A stretch of 64,000 nucleotides of DNA from CALMAK01 sp964392265 (GTDB taxonomy: Bacteria > Patescibacteriota > Saccharimonadia > Saccharimonadales > Saccharimonadaceae), in NCBI GenBank assembly GCA_964392265.1, contig CAYMOS010000004.1, positions 1-64,000 of the forward strand. The letters are read 5' to 3'. The notes beneath the pieces were generated by a model, which worked only from the letters and a program-made list of their open reading frames with translations, made no database searches and was not told the origin of the DNA. Of this stretch, positions 16,762 to 24,031 are shown piece by piece (position 1 is the first letter of the stretch; every line of letters starts with the position of its first letter). The translations under genes were made by a program, and so were the position numbers.

Positions 16762-17094
16762 CTAGTATTCCTCGGCCAACATCACCGTTAAGACGCGGTT
16801 ACAATCCGGACTGAGCGGATCGCACCAACCGGACAACTGCTGGTCGTAGTAGTCTATTTTCCAAAACAGTGTCTCGCCGTCGAGCTTGATTTGTCCAAAA
16901 TCATGCTCTCCGTATGGGTCGTTGTCTTCGTTAAAGACATCGTAACTCCGTACCATGCTGATGACTCTTTGCAAATCCATCTTTGCAGATACGCCGCGCG
17001 TAATCATGTAACGCACTGGATTGCTACGACGATGCGCGTCATTGAGCGCAGCGATCTTTGCTGATGTTTCGTTTGGTATCGTGTCGGTGTCCAT
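16762..17094 (-). CDS. DUF3768 family protein
   Basis: About 110 residues. IAALNDAHRR near the start, FNEDNDPYGEHDFGQI in the middle, FWKIDYYD, and the end RVLTVMLAEEY are the hallmarks of DUF3768, a family common on proteobacterial plasmids and phage. No function is known. AAGGAGGG lies before the ATG. Presence in a Patescibacteria-like genome suggests acquisition with the island. Confidence 0.85.
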   Translation of the reverse strand: MDTDTIPNETSAKIAALNDAHRRSNPVRYMITRGVSAKMDLQRVISMVRSYDVFNEDNDPYGEHDFGQIKLDGETLFWKIDYYDQQLSGWCDPLSPDCNRVLTVMLAEEY

Positions 17095-17165
17095 AAGACC
17101 CTCCTTGCTTTATCGAGAGGGCTTTCTGCCTCTCTGTCAGAGGGCGACGGGCTGCAACGAACTGG

Positions 17166-17241
17166 GTCAAGGTGGAGCGCCCCTTGACGTTTACCAATGG
17201 GACGAACGACCTTGATGCGGTTCGTTCACCCGTATAATGAA
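17166..17241. repeat. 75-bp upstream repeat, copy 1 (contains TATAAT)
   Basis: Starts with the dyad GTCAAGG...CCTTGAC and ends with TTGATG-15-TATAAT (17212-17217, 17233-17238) on the plus strand. A closely similar element is at 17687-17760. Both lie upstream of minus-strand small genes, so they may be their 5' regulatory regions, or carry an antisense promoter. Confidence 0.6.
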
Positions 17242-17303
17242 GAGACAGAGGGAGGAAGCCTCTTACATGCTGCTATTTAGTTCCGTACAGCATGACAATA
17301 GGA

Positions 17304-17328
17304 GCGGTTTAGCGTCATGCTCAGGACG
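17304..17328 (-). repeat. Intergenic motif, copy C
   Basis: Minus strand CGTCCTGAGCATGAC followed by GCTAAACCGC, 7 bp past the stop of the YNGW protein gene. A CATGCTG/CAGCATG hairpin (17268-17294) lies beside it. Confidence 0.65.
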
Positions 17329-17335
17329 TCGTTAG

Positions 17336-17629
17336 CTAGTCGAGATTAGCTTTGATAATCTCTAACCAGTCAACTTGTCGAAAGGCGTGTTGTAGCAAGT
17401 CGCGCCACATACATACCTCCTCAATCTCATCGTTTAGCTGCCACTCTAACCGCTCTTTGAGCCAATCAGCTTTATCAACTGCTGGACACTGCATACTCAC
17501 AGCTTCCATTAGTACGCTATAGCTTGACGATTCGCCTGAGAGCCACAAGTTTACCACCCACGTCTCTCGATTACTCCACCCGTTATACTCGGTGGCTACA
17601 ATTTGTGTTGCTTCAGCTACGCTCGTCAT
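17336..17629 (-). CDS. Small YNGWSNRETW-motif protein (phage/plasmid type)
   Basis: About 97 residues from the ATG at 17629, chosen because AAAGGAGG sits 5 nt upstream; a longer frame to 17677 lacks a site. The motif YNGWSNRETWVVNLWL is typical of small proteins of phages and plasmids (DUF7249-like). The rest is acidic and helical. Role unknown. Confidence 0.75.
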   Translation of the reverse strand: MTSVAEATQIVATEYNGWSNRETWVVNLWLSGESSSYSVLMEAVSMQCPAVDKADWLKERLEWQLNDEIEEVCMWRDLLQHAFRQVDWLEIIKANLD

Positions 17630-17686
17630 GACTTCCTCCTTTACTTTACGTAACGGAGTTATCTGACGGGGTCGCATGGCAAAGGT

Positions 17687-17760
17687 GTCAAGGTGGAGCG
17701 CTCCTGACGTTTACCAGAGAACGAACGACCTTGATACGTTTGCTCAACCCGTATAATTGA
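17687..17760. repeat. 75-bp upstream repeat, copy 2 (contains TATAAT)
   Basis: Shares GTCAAGGTGGAGCGC, GACGTTTACCA, GAACGACCTTGAT and CCCGTATAAT with copy 1 in the same order and spacing. TTGATA-15-TATAAT lies at 17731-17757. The dyads are less perfect than in copy 1. Confidence 0.6.
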
Positions 17761-17802
17761 ACAGTACGTGAAGCAAGGGGTTAATAAATAATCAACTTCC
17801 TA

Positions 17803-17863
17803 TATAATCGGGGTAAGAAGATTCGTGTTTCACGCTTTGCGAGGAAACAGGAGTCTTCTTTTT
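17803..17863 (+). ncRNA. Short transcript or terminator unit
   Basis: A TATAAT box (17803-17808) is followed within 10 bp by a hairpin of 17-base arms (17815-17831 and 17844-17860, 15 matches) and a T run. It could yield a ~50-nt RNA or simply end transcription before the VKOR gene. No function is evident. Confidence 0.4.
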
Positions 17864-17952
17864 AGTTTGAGGCAAACCAGTACAGGCACACTAACTGCTT
17901 GCCTTACTTTTTGAAAGCCCTAATACTTCTGTGCTATCATAGGGCATAAGAG

Positions 17953-18696
17953 ATGAACTTTGTACAAACCTCACTCACGCGATACTTTTGGGTGCTGCCT
18001 GTTATCTATTTGCTGGCTGCTGTGTTTCTACTACGTAGTCAAGTAGGCTACATTTACTTGGCTGCTGGCGTACTTGTCGCCCTCACGATCGCAGCACAGT
18101 ACTATAGTCGCAAAAAACCTAAGCCAGATATACGCCTTGCTCGCTGGCTAGCAACGCTTGCAGCGATTGGTATTAGTGCTTCTTTTATTCTATCTATTGA
18201 AAAGATTGAGCTGTTGACCGAGCCAAACCACGTCGCAAGTTGTAGCCTTAGTCCTGTCGTTGCTTGCTCGCCAGTCATTGCCAGCCCGCAAGCCAGTGCG
18301 TTCGGGTTACCCAATTCGTTTATCGGTATATTTGCTTATACGGCTGTTTTTGCAGCAGCGATGACGGTTGCGGCGGGTGCTATCAAGCTCACACGGGTAT
18401 GGTGGCGAACACTGCTAGCTGGCGTGGTGTTTGGCACAGGTTTTGCCTCGTGGCTGTTTTATCAAGGAGTGTTTGATATTGGTAAGCTCTGCTTGTACTG
18501 CATGCTTGTTTGGCTGGTAACATTTGCTATGCTGTGGCTGACGACGGCTTATTGTATCGAGAAAAAGCATATCAACCTCGGAGTAAGACTCAATAAGCTC
18601 CTGAGTCACAAAGCAGAACTTATCGCCATAACCTATGTCATCATTTTTGTCTTACTATTCCAGCGTTGGGCGGACTATTGGGTCAGCCTCCTTTAG
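17953..18696 (+). CDS. Vitamin K epoxide reductase (VKOR) family membrane protein
   Basis: About 247 residues with six or more membrane helices. CSLSPVVACSPVIASPQASAFGLPNS holds the first cysteine pair and the family serine/asparagine context. KLCLYCMLVW is the CxxC that contacts quinone. VKOR regenerates oxidised DsbA in bacteria lacking DsbB. A DsbA gene follows 460 bp downstream, so together they form a disulfide-forming pair in the envelope. The last helix-containing ~60 residues extend beyond the VKOR core. Confidence 0.9.
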   Translation: MNFVQTSLTRYFWVLPVIYLLAAVFLLRSQVGYIYLAAGVLVALTIAAQYYSRKKPKPDIRLARWLATLAAIGISASFILSIEKIELLTEPNHVASCSLSPVVACSPVIASPQASAFGLPNSFIGIFAYTAVFAAAMTVAAGAIKLTRVWWRTLLAGVVFGTGFASWLFYQGVFDIGKLCLYCMLVWLVTFAMLWLTTAYCIEKKHINLGVRLNKLLSHKAELIAITYVIIFVLLFQRWADYWVSLL

Positions 18697-18756
18697 TGGT
18701 ATAATAGATCCTATTATGACCGATATGAGAGTGGGTATGTACTAATCTTGGGTAGC

Positions 18757-19110
18757 ATGCGCTTAAACCCTCGATTGAGCAAGCTATCAACACGTAGCTG
18801 TCTATTCATTCTTGCCGTGCTAACAACGCTTATCTGTACATTCGGTGTGCTAATGCCATCGCATCACACCTCGCCCTATGGCTCTACGGCCGCATCATGC
18901 ACCAGCTCGTGCCAGCCACACGCACAAGCCGAGCTACCTTTTCATCAAAAGACAGTCAGAAAGCTCGAACGAGAGCCAATCCCACCACCATCAACATGGG
19001 TAGTTATCGTCGGCTCTCTAGCTGTTTTGTACGTTGCCAGACCAGGCCGCGATCGTAACCGTATCTTTAATAATAGGCTCTATTTAACAACCTCCGTTAT
19101 GCGCTTCTGA
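18757..19110 (+). CDS. Small membrane protein between VKOR and DsbA
   Basis: About 117 residues from ATG 18757; a TTG 9 bases earlier is an alternative. Two hydrophobic segments (LFILAVLTTLICTFGVLM and WVVIVGSLAVLYVA) flank an external loop with CTSSC and several His/Gln, which could bind copper or be a DsbA substrate. No family recognised. Confidence 0.55.
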   Translation: MRLNPRLSKLSTRSCLFILAVLTTLICTFGVLMPSHHTSPYGSTAASCTSSCQPHAQAELPFHQKTVRKLEREPIPPPSTWVVIVGSLAVLYVARPGRDRNRIFNNRLYLTTSVMRF

Positions 19111-19158
19111 GCCGAGTATCTTTTCTTAGCACAATAAACTAGAAAGGATTACTTTATT

Positions 19159-19803
19159 ATGAATAAAACCGGCTGGATTATTTTTAGCGCTGTTGTCGTA
19201 GTCATATTTGGCGGATTGGTTATGCTCAACAAAGCAAACCAAGCAAGTCTACCACAAAGCGACGGCTCAAATAACATCTATGGCAATGTGGATTCCAAGG
19301 TAACGCTCACTGAATTTGTGGACTTCCAATGTGAAGCCTGTTACGCCTATTACCCAACAGTGAAAGAGGTGAAAGAAAAATACAAAGATACGGTCAAGTT
19401 TCAAGTTCGACACTTCCCGATATCGAACTCTCACAAGTTTGCGCGTATAGCGGCGAGTTACGCCGAGGGTGCGGCCAAGCAAGGTAAGTTCTGGGAAATG
19501 CACGACCTGATTTTTGAGGGGCAAAAGACATGGGAGCGAGGCGGAGCGGACACTTACTTTAAGCAATACGCCGAAGACATCGGCCTTGATATGGCAAAGC
19601 TAGACACTGACGTACAAGATCAGATGACTACTGCAACAATCAACGCTGACCTCAAGCTTGCTAAAGAACTCGGAGTAAACGCAACGCCAACATTCTTCTT
19701 GAACGGCAAAAAAGTTGAACAACCTGAAAATAGTGTCGAGGCATTTTCTAAATTGCTCGATAACGCTCTGAGCGAGGCAGGTAGTGGCGATACGCAAAAT
19801 TAG
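19159..19803 (+). CDS. DsbA-type thiol oxidoreductase
   Basis: About 214 residues with an N-terminal membrane anchor (IIFSAVVVVIFGGLVML). FVDFQCEACYAYYP carries the active CxxC, and NATPTFFLNGKKV the cis-proline. It introduces disulfides into exported proteins and is probably recycled by the VKOR upstream. AAAGGA precedes the ATG. Its end overlaps the next gene by 20 bases. Confidence 0.92.
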   Translation: MNKTGWIIFSAVVVVIFGGLVMLNKANQASLPQSDGSNNIYGNVDSKVTLTEFVDFQCEACYAYYPTVKEVKEKYKDTVKFQVRHFPISNSHKFARIAASYAEGAAKQGKFWEMHDLIFEGQKTWERGGADTYFKQYAEDIGLDMAKLDTDVQDQMTTATINADLKLAKELGVNATPTFFLNGKKVEQPENSVEAFSKLLDNALSEAGSGDTQN

Positions 19804-20446
19804 TATCGGTATTCTAGTCGTACTAGCGATAGCCGGTTTACTGGCTGGCGTGTGGTGGTTTGTACTAGGCGGCAACAAGCTGTCTAGTACAACGCCAAAG
19901 CCAGACGATAGTACCACAACGACAGACAATGCTACTGCACCACCGGCCGACCCCACGAAGCACGACTATTTTGAGGTGAGTACCGCCAAGCAAATGATTA
20001 TCTATAATCAGCAGGCGGTTGAACTTGCCAATATCGCGCAGCACGGTGAAGCCGATGCGGACATGAAAAAACTCACTGATGAAGTGATCGCTACGCACGG
20101 TAAGGCAGCAGAACAATACGCAAAGTGGCTCAATGAGTGGAATGAGTCCTACCTCAGTCTCTCCGACTTCCCACGCGAAGACGGACACGACGCGTACCCT
20201 ACAAACCCCGGAATGCCCAAGGTTATGGAGCTAGACAAGCTGACAACAATGACAGCAGCGGAGAAAGAAAAAGAGTTTCTTCGCTTACTCTTACAGCTTC
20301 ATGAGGGCGCTTTAGAATATATCGACATGAGAAGTGGTCAAATCCAATACGGGGAGATGAAAAGCTATGCGGCAAACGATAAAGCCCACTACGAACGAAA
20401 AATACAATCAATCAAAAACCTACAAACAACGAAAGGATTTAACTAA
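19784..20446 (+). CDS. Degenerate DUF305-like lipid-face protein
   Basis: About 220 residues from GTG 19784 inside the dsbA end. One N-terminal helix anchors it (IGILVVLAIAGLLAGVWWFVL). The DUF305 histidine pattern is altered: MIIYNQQAVELA and LLLQLHEGALEYID stand where the family has M..HH..A. The middle NEWNESYLSLSDFP is shared with the protein at 28744, so these two are a subgroup. Probably metal binding or envelope stress, not proven. Confidence 0.7.
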   Translation: MAIRKISIGILVVLAIAGLLAGVWWFVLGGNKLSSTTPKPDDSTTTTDNATAPPADPTKHDYFEVSTAKQMIIYNQQAVELANIAQHGEADADMKKLTDEVIATHGKAAEQYAKWLNEWNESYLSLSDFPREDGHDAYPTNPGMPKVMELDKLTTMTAAEKEKEFLRLLLQLHEGALEYIDMRSGQIQYGEMKSYAANDKAHYERKIQSIKNLQTTKGFN

Positions 20447-20448
20447 GT

Positions 20449-20568
20449 ATGAAGAAAATAAAACTATCTGTTTTCCAAATTATTATGCTGATACTTATAA
20501 TCATCGCCCTCGTGCTATGGGCATCAATTATCTTCACAGAGCCGGGCGGTGGCTTGATTGGTAACTGA
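20449..20568 (+). CDS. 39-residue single-span membrane peptide
   Basis: A short frame starting MKKIKLSVFQ, followed by a hydrophobic helix (IIMLILIIIALVLWASIIF) and ending EPGGGLIGN. AAAGGA lies 12 nt upstream, and it begins 2 bases after the previous stop. Likely a small subunit or regulator of the envelope block. Confidence 0.6.
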   Translation: MKKIKLSVFQIIMLILIIIALVLWASIIFTEPGGGLIGN

Positions 20569-20628
20569 GGCATGGCAGCATAGAGAGGTAAATACACTAT
20601 CATCGCTAAAATATGATATTATCGGTAT

Positions 20629-20976
20629 ATGACGATTCAAACTACAGAACACACCCAACTAACAACACTGGCAAGCCTACTCCATAGCCTGTCAGATAGT
20701 ACTCGGCTTGCGATCATTCGTAAACTTACCGAGAATGAGGCGCGAGTAGCAGACCTCGTAGACGAGCTTGGACTGGCACAGTCAACAGTTTCAGCGCACA
20801 TCGCTTGCTTGAAAGACTGCCGACTCGTAGAGGGTCGTATTGAGGGGCGGCAGACCTTTTACCGCCTGACTTCACCAGATATCACGCACTTGCTACACGA
20901 CGCAGAGAAGATACTAGAACAGACCGATCAAGCAGTCGCTAACTGTCCGATATTTGGGGGCGATCGTGAGTGCTGA
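20629..20976 (+). CDS. ArsR/SmtB-family metal sensor, CmtR-like
   Basis: About 115 residues of winged helix: LSDSTRLAIIRKL, ELGLAQSTVSAHIACLKDCRLVEGR, and FYRLTSPD. The two cysteines in the recognition helix region (ACLKDC) match the Cd/Pb site of CmtR-type sensors; a further Cys pair is near the C-terminus (NCPIFGGDREC). It overlaps the P-type ATPase gene by 11 bases, so it probably represses this operon until Cd, Pb or Zn binds. Confidence 0.85.
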   Translation: MTIQTTEHTQLTTLASLLHSLSDSTRLAIIRKLTENEARVADLVDELGLAQSTVSAHIACLKDCRLVEGRIEGRQTFYRLTSPDITHLLHDAEKILEQTDQAVANCPIFGGDREC

Positions 20977-22885
20977 GTGCTGCGACCACGACGATAACCA
21001 TGCAGACAAAGAGTCAAAAGCGGTTATAAAGTTCTGGCAGGTGCGTGAGTTGCAGCTTGCAGGGCTTGCAGCAGTGTTGTGGGTTGTTGCATTTGTCCTA
21101 GAGCGCACTGGCAGTGCCGAGTATATCAGTATTAGCCTCGCCCTGCTTGCAACAGCAATCGCTGGCTGGACATTCATACCAGCTAGTATCAAAAAGTTGC
21201 GAAAACTAAAGATTGGCGTTGGCACGCTCATGACAATCGCTACCTTTGGCGCGATAGCCCTTGGCAAGTTCGAGGAAGCAGCCATGCTAACCATTCTTTT
21301 TTCTATTTCTGAGGGTCTAGAAGAGTTTTCGCTCACTAAAGCGCAACAGAGCCTCAAAGCCTTACTATCGCTTATGCCTGAAACGGCGATTGTCCGCCGC
21401 GGCAAAACAGAAGTAGAAGTACCTGCCTCAGAAGTAAAGCGCGGTGATATTTTCATCGTTAAGCCTGGCGCAAAAGTACCAACTGACGGTATGGTGATCG
21501 ACGGCAAAAGTGCCGTTAATATGGCGGCCATTACTGGCGAGTCTGTACCTGTTGAGATTGCGACGGACGGAGAGGTATTTGCTGGCTCAGTCAACGGCAA
21601 CGGCGCATTAGAAGTGCGAGCCACCGCTACGACCGCCAACAACTCACTGGCTCGGGTGGTGAAAATTGTCGAAGACGCACAAAAGCAAAAAGGCGATCAG
21701 CAGCGTCTCGCCGACAAAATCGCGCAGCCGCTTGTACCGGGTATTATCGTTGTATCGCTTCTTATCGCCGTTATCGGTTCGCTGCTTGGCGACCCTGCAA
21801 CGTGGATTGAGCGAGCGCTTGTCGTGCTAGTTGCCGCATCTCCATGCGCGTTAGCTATTGCCGTGCCGATCACTGTAGTATCAGCAATCGGTGCAGCTAG
21901 TAAGTTTGGCGTTATTATCAAAGGTGGTGCAGCACTTGAGGCGCTTGGCAAGATTAAGAATGTTGCACTTGATAAGACTGGTACGCTGACGCAAAACAAG
22001 CCTACTGTTATCAAGGTTGTTACAAATAAAGCGAAAGAGGCAGAAGTGTTGGCGCTTGCATCAGCACTTGAGGCTCGTAGCGAACACCCACTTGCTAGCG
22101 CTATACTTGTGGCATCTCCAAACCCAAAGCCTGCTAAAGATGTGGCCGCTGTAACAGGCGCAGGTATCACGGGTGTCGTCGGAGGCAAGGTAATACGGCT
22201 TGGCCGTCCAGGGTGGATTGACGCAGGCATACTTGAAGAAGATGTTACTAAACTGCAACAAGAGGGGGCAACGACTGTTCTTGTTGAGCGAGATAATGTT
22301 GTTATAGGCGCAATCGCCGTTCGTGATGAATTACGCAAAGAAGCTGGTGTTGTCGTCCAACAGCTAAAAGACAGTGGCCAACAGGTTGTAATGCTCACTG
22401 GTGACAACAAAGTGACTGGCGAAGCGATTGCTCATGCTGCTGGTATTTCAGACGTTCGTGCCGATCTACGACCAGAAGACAAGGCTAAGATTATTGCTGA
22501 TTTAGAGCGCAAGAACAATACCGCAATGGTTGGTGACGGCGTTAATGATGCTCCTGCACTCGCTACCGCAAGCGTGGGTATCGCTATGGGCGCAATGGGT
22601 ACAGATGTAGCCATAGAGACTGCTGACGTTGCACTTATGGGACAAGATTTACGCGCACTACCGACAGCTCTAAACCACGCCGGTCGCGCAAGAGGTGTCA
22701 TGATGCAAAACATTGGCTTCTCACTTGCGATCATCACTGCATTACTGCCTCTTTCGCTGTTTGGGGTGCTGGGACTGGCCGCAGTTGTTGCAGTTCATGA
22801 GGTTGCCGAGGTAGTAGTGATATTGAATGGACTGCGTATGGCAAAAGCAAAAGTAGGGTTTCATGACCATTCTTTACATAAATAG
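20966..22885 (+). CDS. P1B-type ATPase for Cd/Zn/Pb (CtpG/ZntA-like)
   Basis: About 639 residues from GTG 20966 with GGGGG upstream. The N-terminus has a short CC/His cluster (ECCDHDDNH) instead of a full metal-binding domain. AITGES, ASPCALAIAVP, DKTGTLT, the HP motif SEHPLA and GDGVNDAPA are all present. SPC plus the last helix HEVAEVVVILNGLR fit soft divalent metal exporters. Coupling to a CmtR-like regulator mirrors the CmtR-CtpG pair of mycobacteria. Confidence 0.92.
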   Translation: MSAECCDHDDNHADKESKAVIKFWQVRELQLAGLAAVLWVVAFVLERTGSAEYISISLALLATAIAGWTFIPASIKKLRKLKIGVGTLMTIATFGAIALGKFEEAAMLTILFSISEGLEEFSLTKAQQSLKALLSLMPETAIVRRGKTEVEVPASEVKRGDIFIVKPGAKVPTDGMVIDGKSAVNMAAITGESVPVEIATDGEVFAGSVNGNGALEVRATATTANNSLARVVKIVEDAQKQKGDQQRLADKIAQPLVPGIIVVSLLIAVIGSLLGDPATWIERALVVLVAASPCALAIAVPITVVSAIGAASKFGVIIKGGAALEALGKIKNVALDKTGTLTQNKPTVIKVVTNKAKEAEVLALASALEARSEHPLASAILVASPNPKPAKDVAAVTGAGITGVVGGKVIRLGRPGWIDAGILEEDVTKLQQEGATTVLVERDNVVIGAIAVRDELRKEAGVVVQQLKDSGQQVVMLTGDNKVTGEAIAHAAGISDVRADLRPEDKAKIIADLERKNNTAMVGDGVNDAPALATASVGIAMGAMGTDVAIETADVALMGQDLRALPTALNHAGRARGVMMQNIGFSLAIITALLPLSLFGVLGLAAVVAVHEVAEVVVILNGLRMAKAKVGFHDHSLHK

Positions 22886-22893
22886 GTAGTAAT

Positions 22894-23154
22894 ACCCTCC
22901 GATTTACAGAGCTGCAAAAAGCCTTACCTCAGCCAACACAAAAGGTACCGACCACTACACTCCGCAAGTTAGAGCGTAGTGGCATCGTTGACCGTAGAAT
23001 ATACCCGACCGTACCACCACAAGTAGAATATAAATTGACATCCATTGGCCTCGACCTACTCAAGCTATCTGGCGTTCTGTCTGACTGGGTAAATATTCAT
23101 GAAGAAGAAATAAAGCGGGCGCAAAAATCATACGATCACCGCAATAAGTCGTAG
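22894..23154 (+). pseudogene. HxlR-family regulator remnant lacking its 5' end
   Basis: An open frame beginning LRFTELQKALP and running through LRKLERSGIVDRRIYPTVPP and SGVLSDWVNIHEEE is the C-terminal two thirds of an HxlR winged-helix protein. No start codon or N-terminal helix exists before it; the ATPase stop is 8 bases upstream. A related but differently broken copy is at 31100. Confidence 0.8.
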
Positions 23155-23165
23155 CCTTATATAGA

Positions 23166-23222
23166 ACTTTGATTTTTCTAACAGAAAAGTCAAAGTCCCG
23201 CCAAAACTTGTTTTGGTGGTTT
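23166..23222 (+). terminator. Tandem terminator hairpins
   Basis: Hairpin 23166-23172/23190-23196 (ACTTTGA) and hairpin 23198-23207/23210-23219 (CCGCCAAAAC with GTTTTGGTGG) followed by T. They close the Cd/Zn operon and the converging gene on the minus strand. Confidence 0.65.
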
Positions 23223-23230
23223 GTAGCTAT

Positions 23231-23653
23231 TTATTGGCAGCGCTGGCTTGTCCACTCATCGACGCTCGATTCTGCGCCAAGGCCGCTCATGCTAGCAGAG
23301 AACGCTTGCGAGGGGTCTTGATCTATCTTCTCAAAAATCTGCTTGAGTGTTTTAACGTCTGACTCTATGTCTTGCGGAGCGACAGTTTCTAGTTTGCCGA
23401 GGGCGGCCGCGAAATCATGCGGGCTGCTCGAGCCGTGTGTGAATGGGCGGACGCTGTAGGTGTCACCCTGACTCTTGGCAAGTATGGCGTTTTGCTCTTT
23501 GTAGGTACTGCAAAAGGCAGCAACCGAACGGGTCGGCCGCGACAGAAGCGAAAGTATCACTACGACAAGAATTACAAGTAGTACCCCAGTAATGACAGTG
23601 AAAACCACCACACGGTTCTTAACTATTCTATACTTGATTTGCCCAGCACTCAT
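23231..23653 (-). CDS. Anchored membrane protein divergent to csoR
   Basis: About 140 residues from ATG 23653, chosen because TATACT lies 6 nt before it (leaderless). One membrane helix (VVVFTVITGVLLVILVVVILSLL) is followed by an external domain with two cysteines (AAFCSTY and SQRCQ at the very end) that could form a disulfide. Unknown family. Its start lies 65 bp from the CsoR operator. Confidence 0.6.
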   Translation of the reverse strand: MSAGQIKYRIVKNRVVVFTVITGVLLVILVVVILSLLSRPTRSVAAFCSTYKEQNAILAKSQGDTYSVRPFTHGSSSPHDFAAALGKLETVAPQDIESDVKTLKQIFEKIDQDPSQAFSASMSGLGAESSVDEWTSQRCQ

Positions 23654-23718
23654 AATGCAAGTATACCACCGAGTAGCGGCGTGAGGTGACCGGCTTAGAG
23701 AAAAGCGAGACTTGCATA

Positions 23719-23735
23719 ATACCCCTGTGGGGTAT
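23719..23735. promoter_or_regulatory. CsoR-type operator
   Basis: The 17-bp palindrome ATACCCC-TGT-GGGGTAT is the G-tract type site used by CsoR repressors. It overlaps a TATAAC box (23733-23738) whose start site would fall right at the csoR ATG. It lies 12 bp before csoR, so autorepression of csoR-copB is expected. Confidence 0.8.
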
Positions 23736-23746
23736 AACATGAAGCT

Positions 23747-24031
23747 ATGATAGCTGACATTAAGAAGCGGGCGATACACCGCTCAAAGATTATAGAAGGA
23801 CAATTTAAGGGGCTTGAGAAAGCCATCGAGAACGAGACGTACTGCATGGACATTCTGACGCAGAGCCTTGCTATTCAAAAATCACTCGCTTCGCTCAATA
23901 AGCTCATCTTGGAGAACCACCTACGCACCCACATGGCTCACTCGCTGGAGTCGCACAGTCCCGACGAGCAGGATAGGGCCGTCGATGAAATGCTCAGACT
24001 ATACGAACTAAATAATATACGGGGGAAATAG
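23747..24031 (+). CDS. CsoR/RcnR-family copper-responsive repressor
   Basis: About 94 residues, all-helical. YCMDILTQSLAIQKSLASLNKLILENHLRTHM contains Cys33, His58 and His62, spaced 25 and 4 as in CsoR, but the second cysteine is replaced by His, giving a C-H-H ligand set known from some copper sensors. The adjoining operator and copper-type ATPase support a Cu(I) role. No ribosome-binding site; probably leaderless. Confidence 0.88.
   Translation: MIADIKKRAIHRSKIIEGQFKGLEKAIENETYCMDILTQSLAIQKSLASLNKLILENHLRTHMAHSLESHSPDEQDRAVDEMLRLYELNNIRGK

Noticed and set aside
16447..17328. Integron attC sites
   Set aside because: The three motifs lack the GTTRRRY/RYYYAAC core pair and no tyrosine integrase gene is present.
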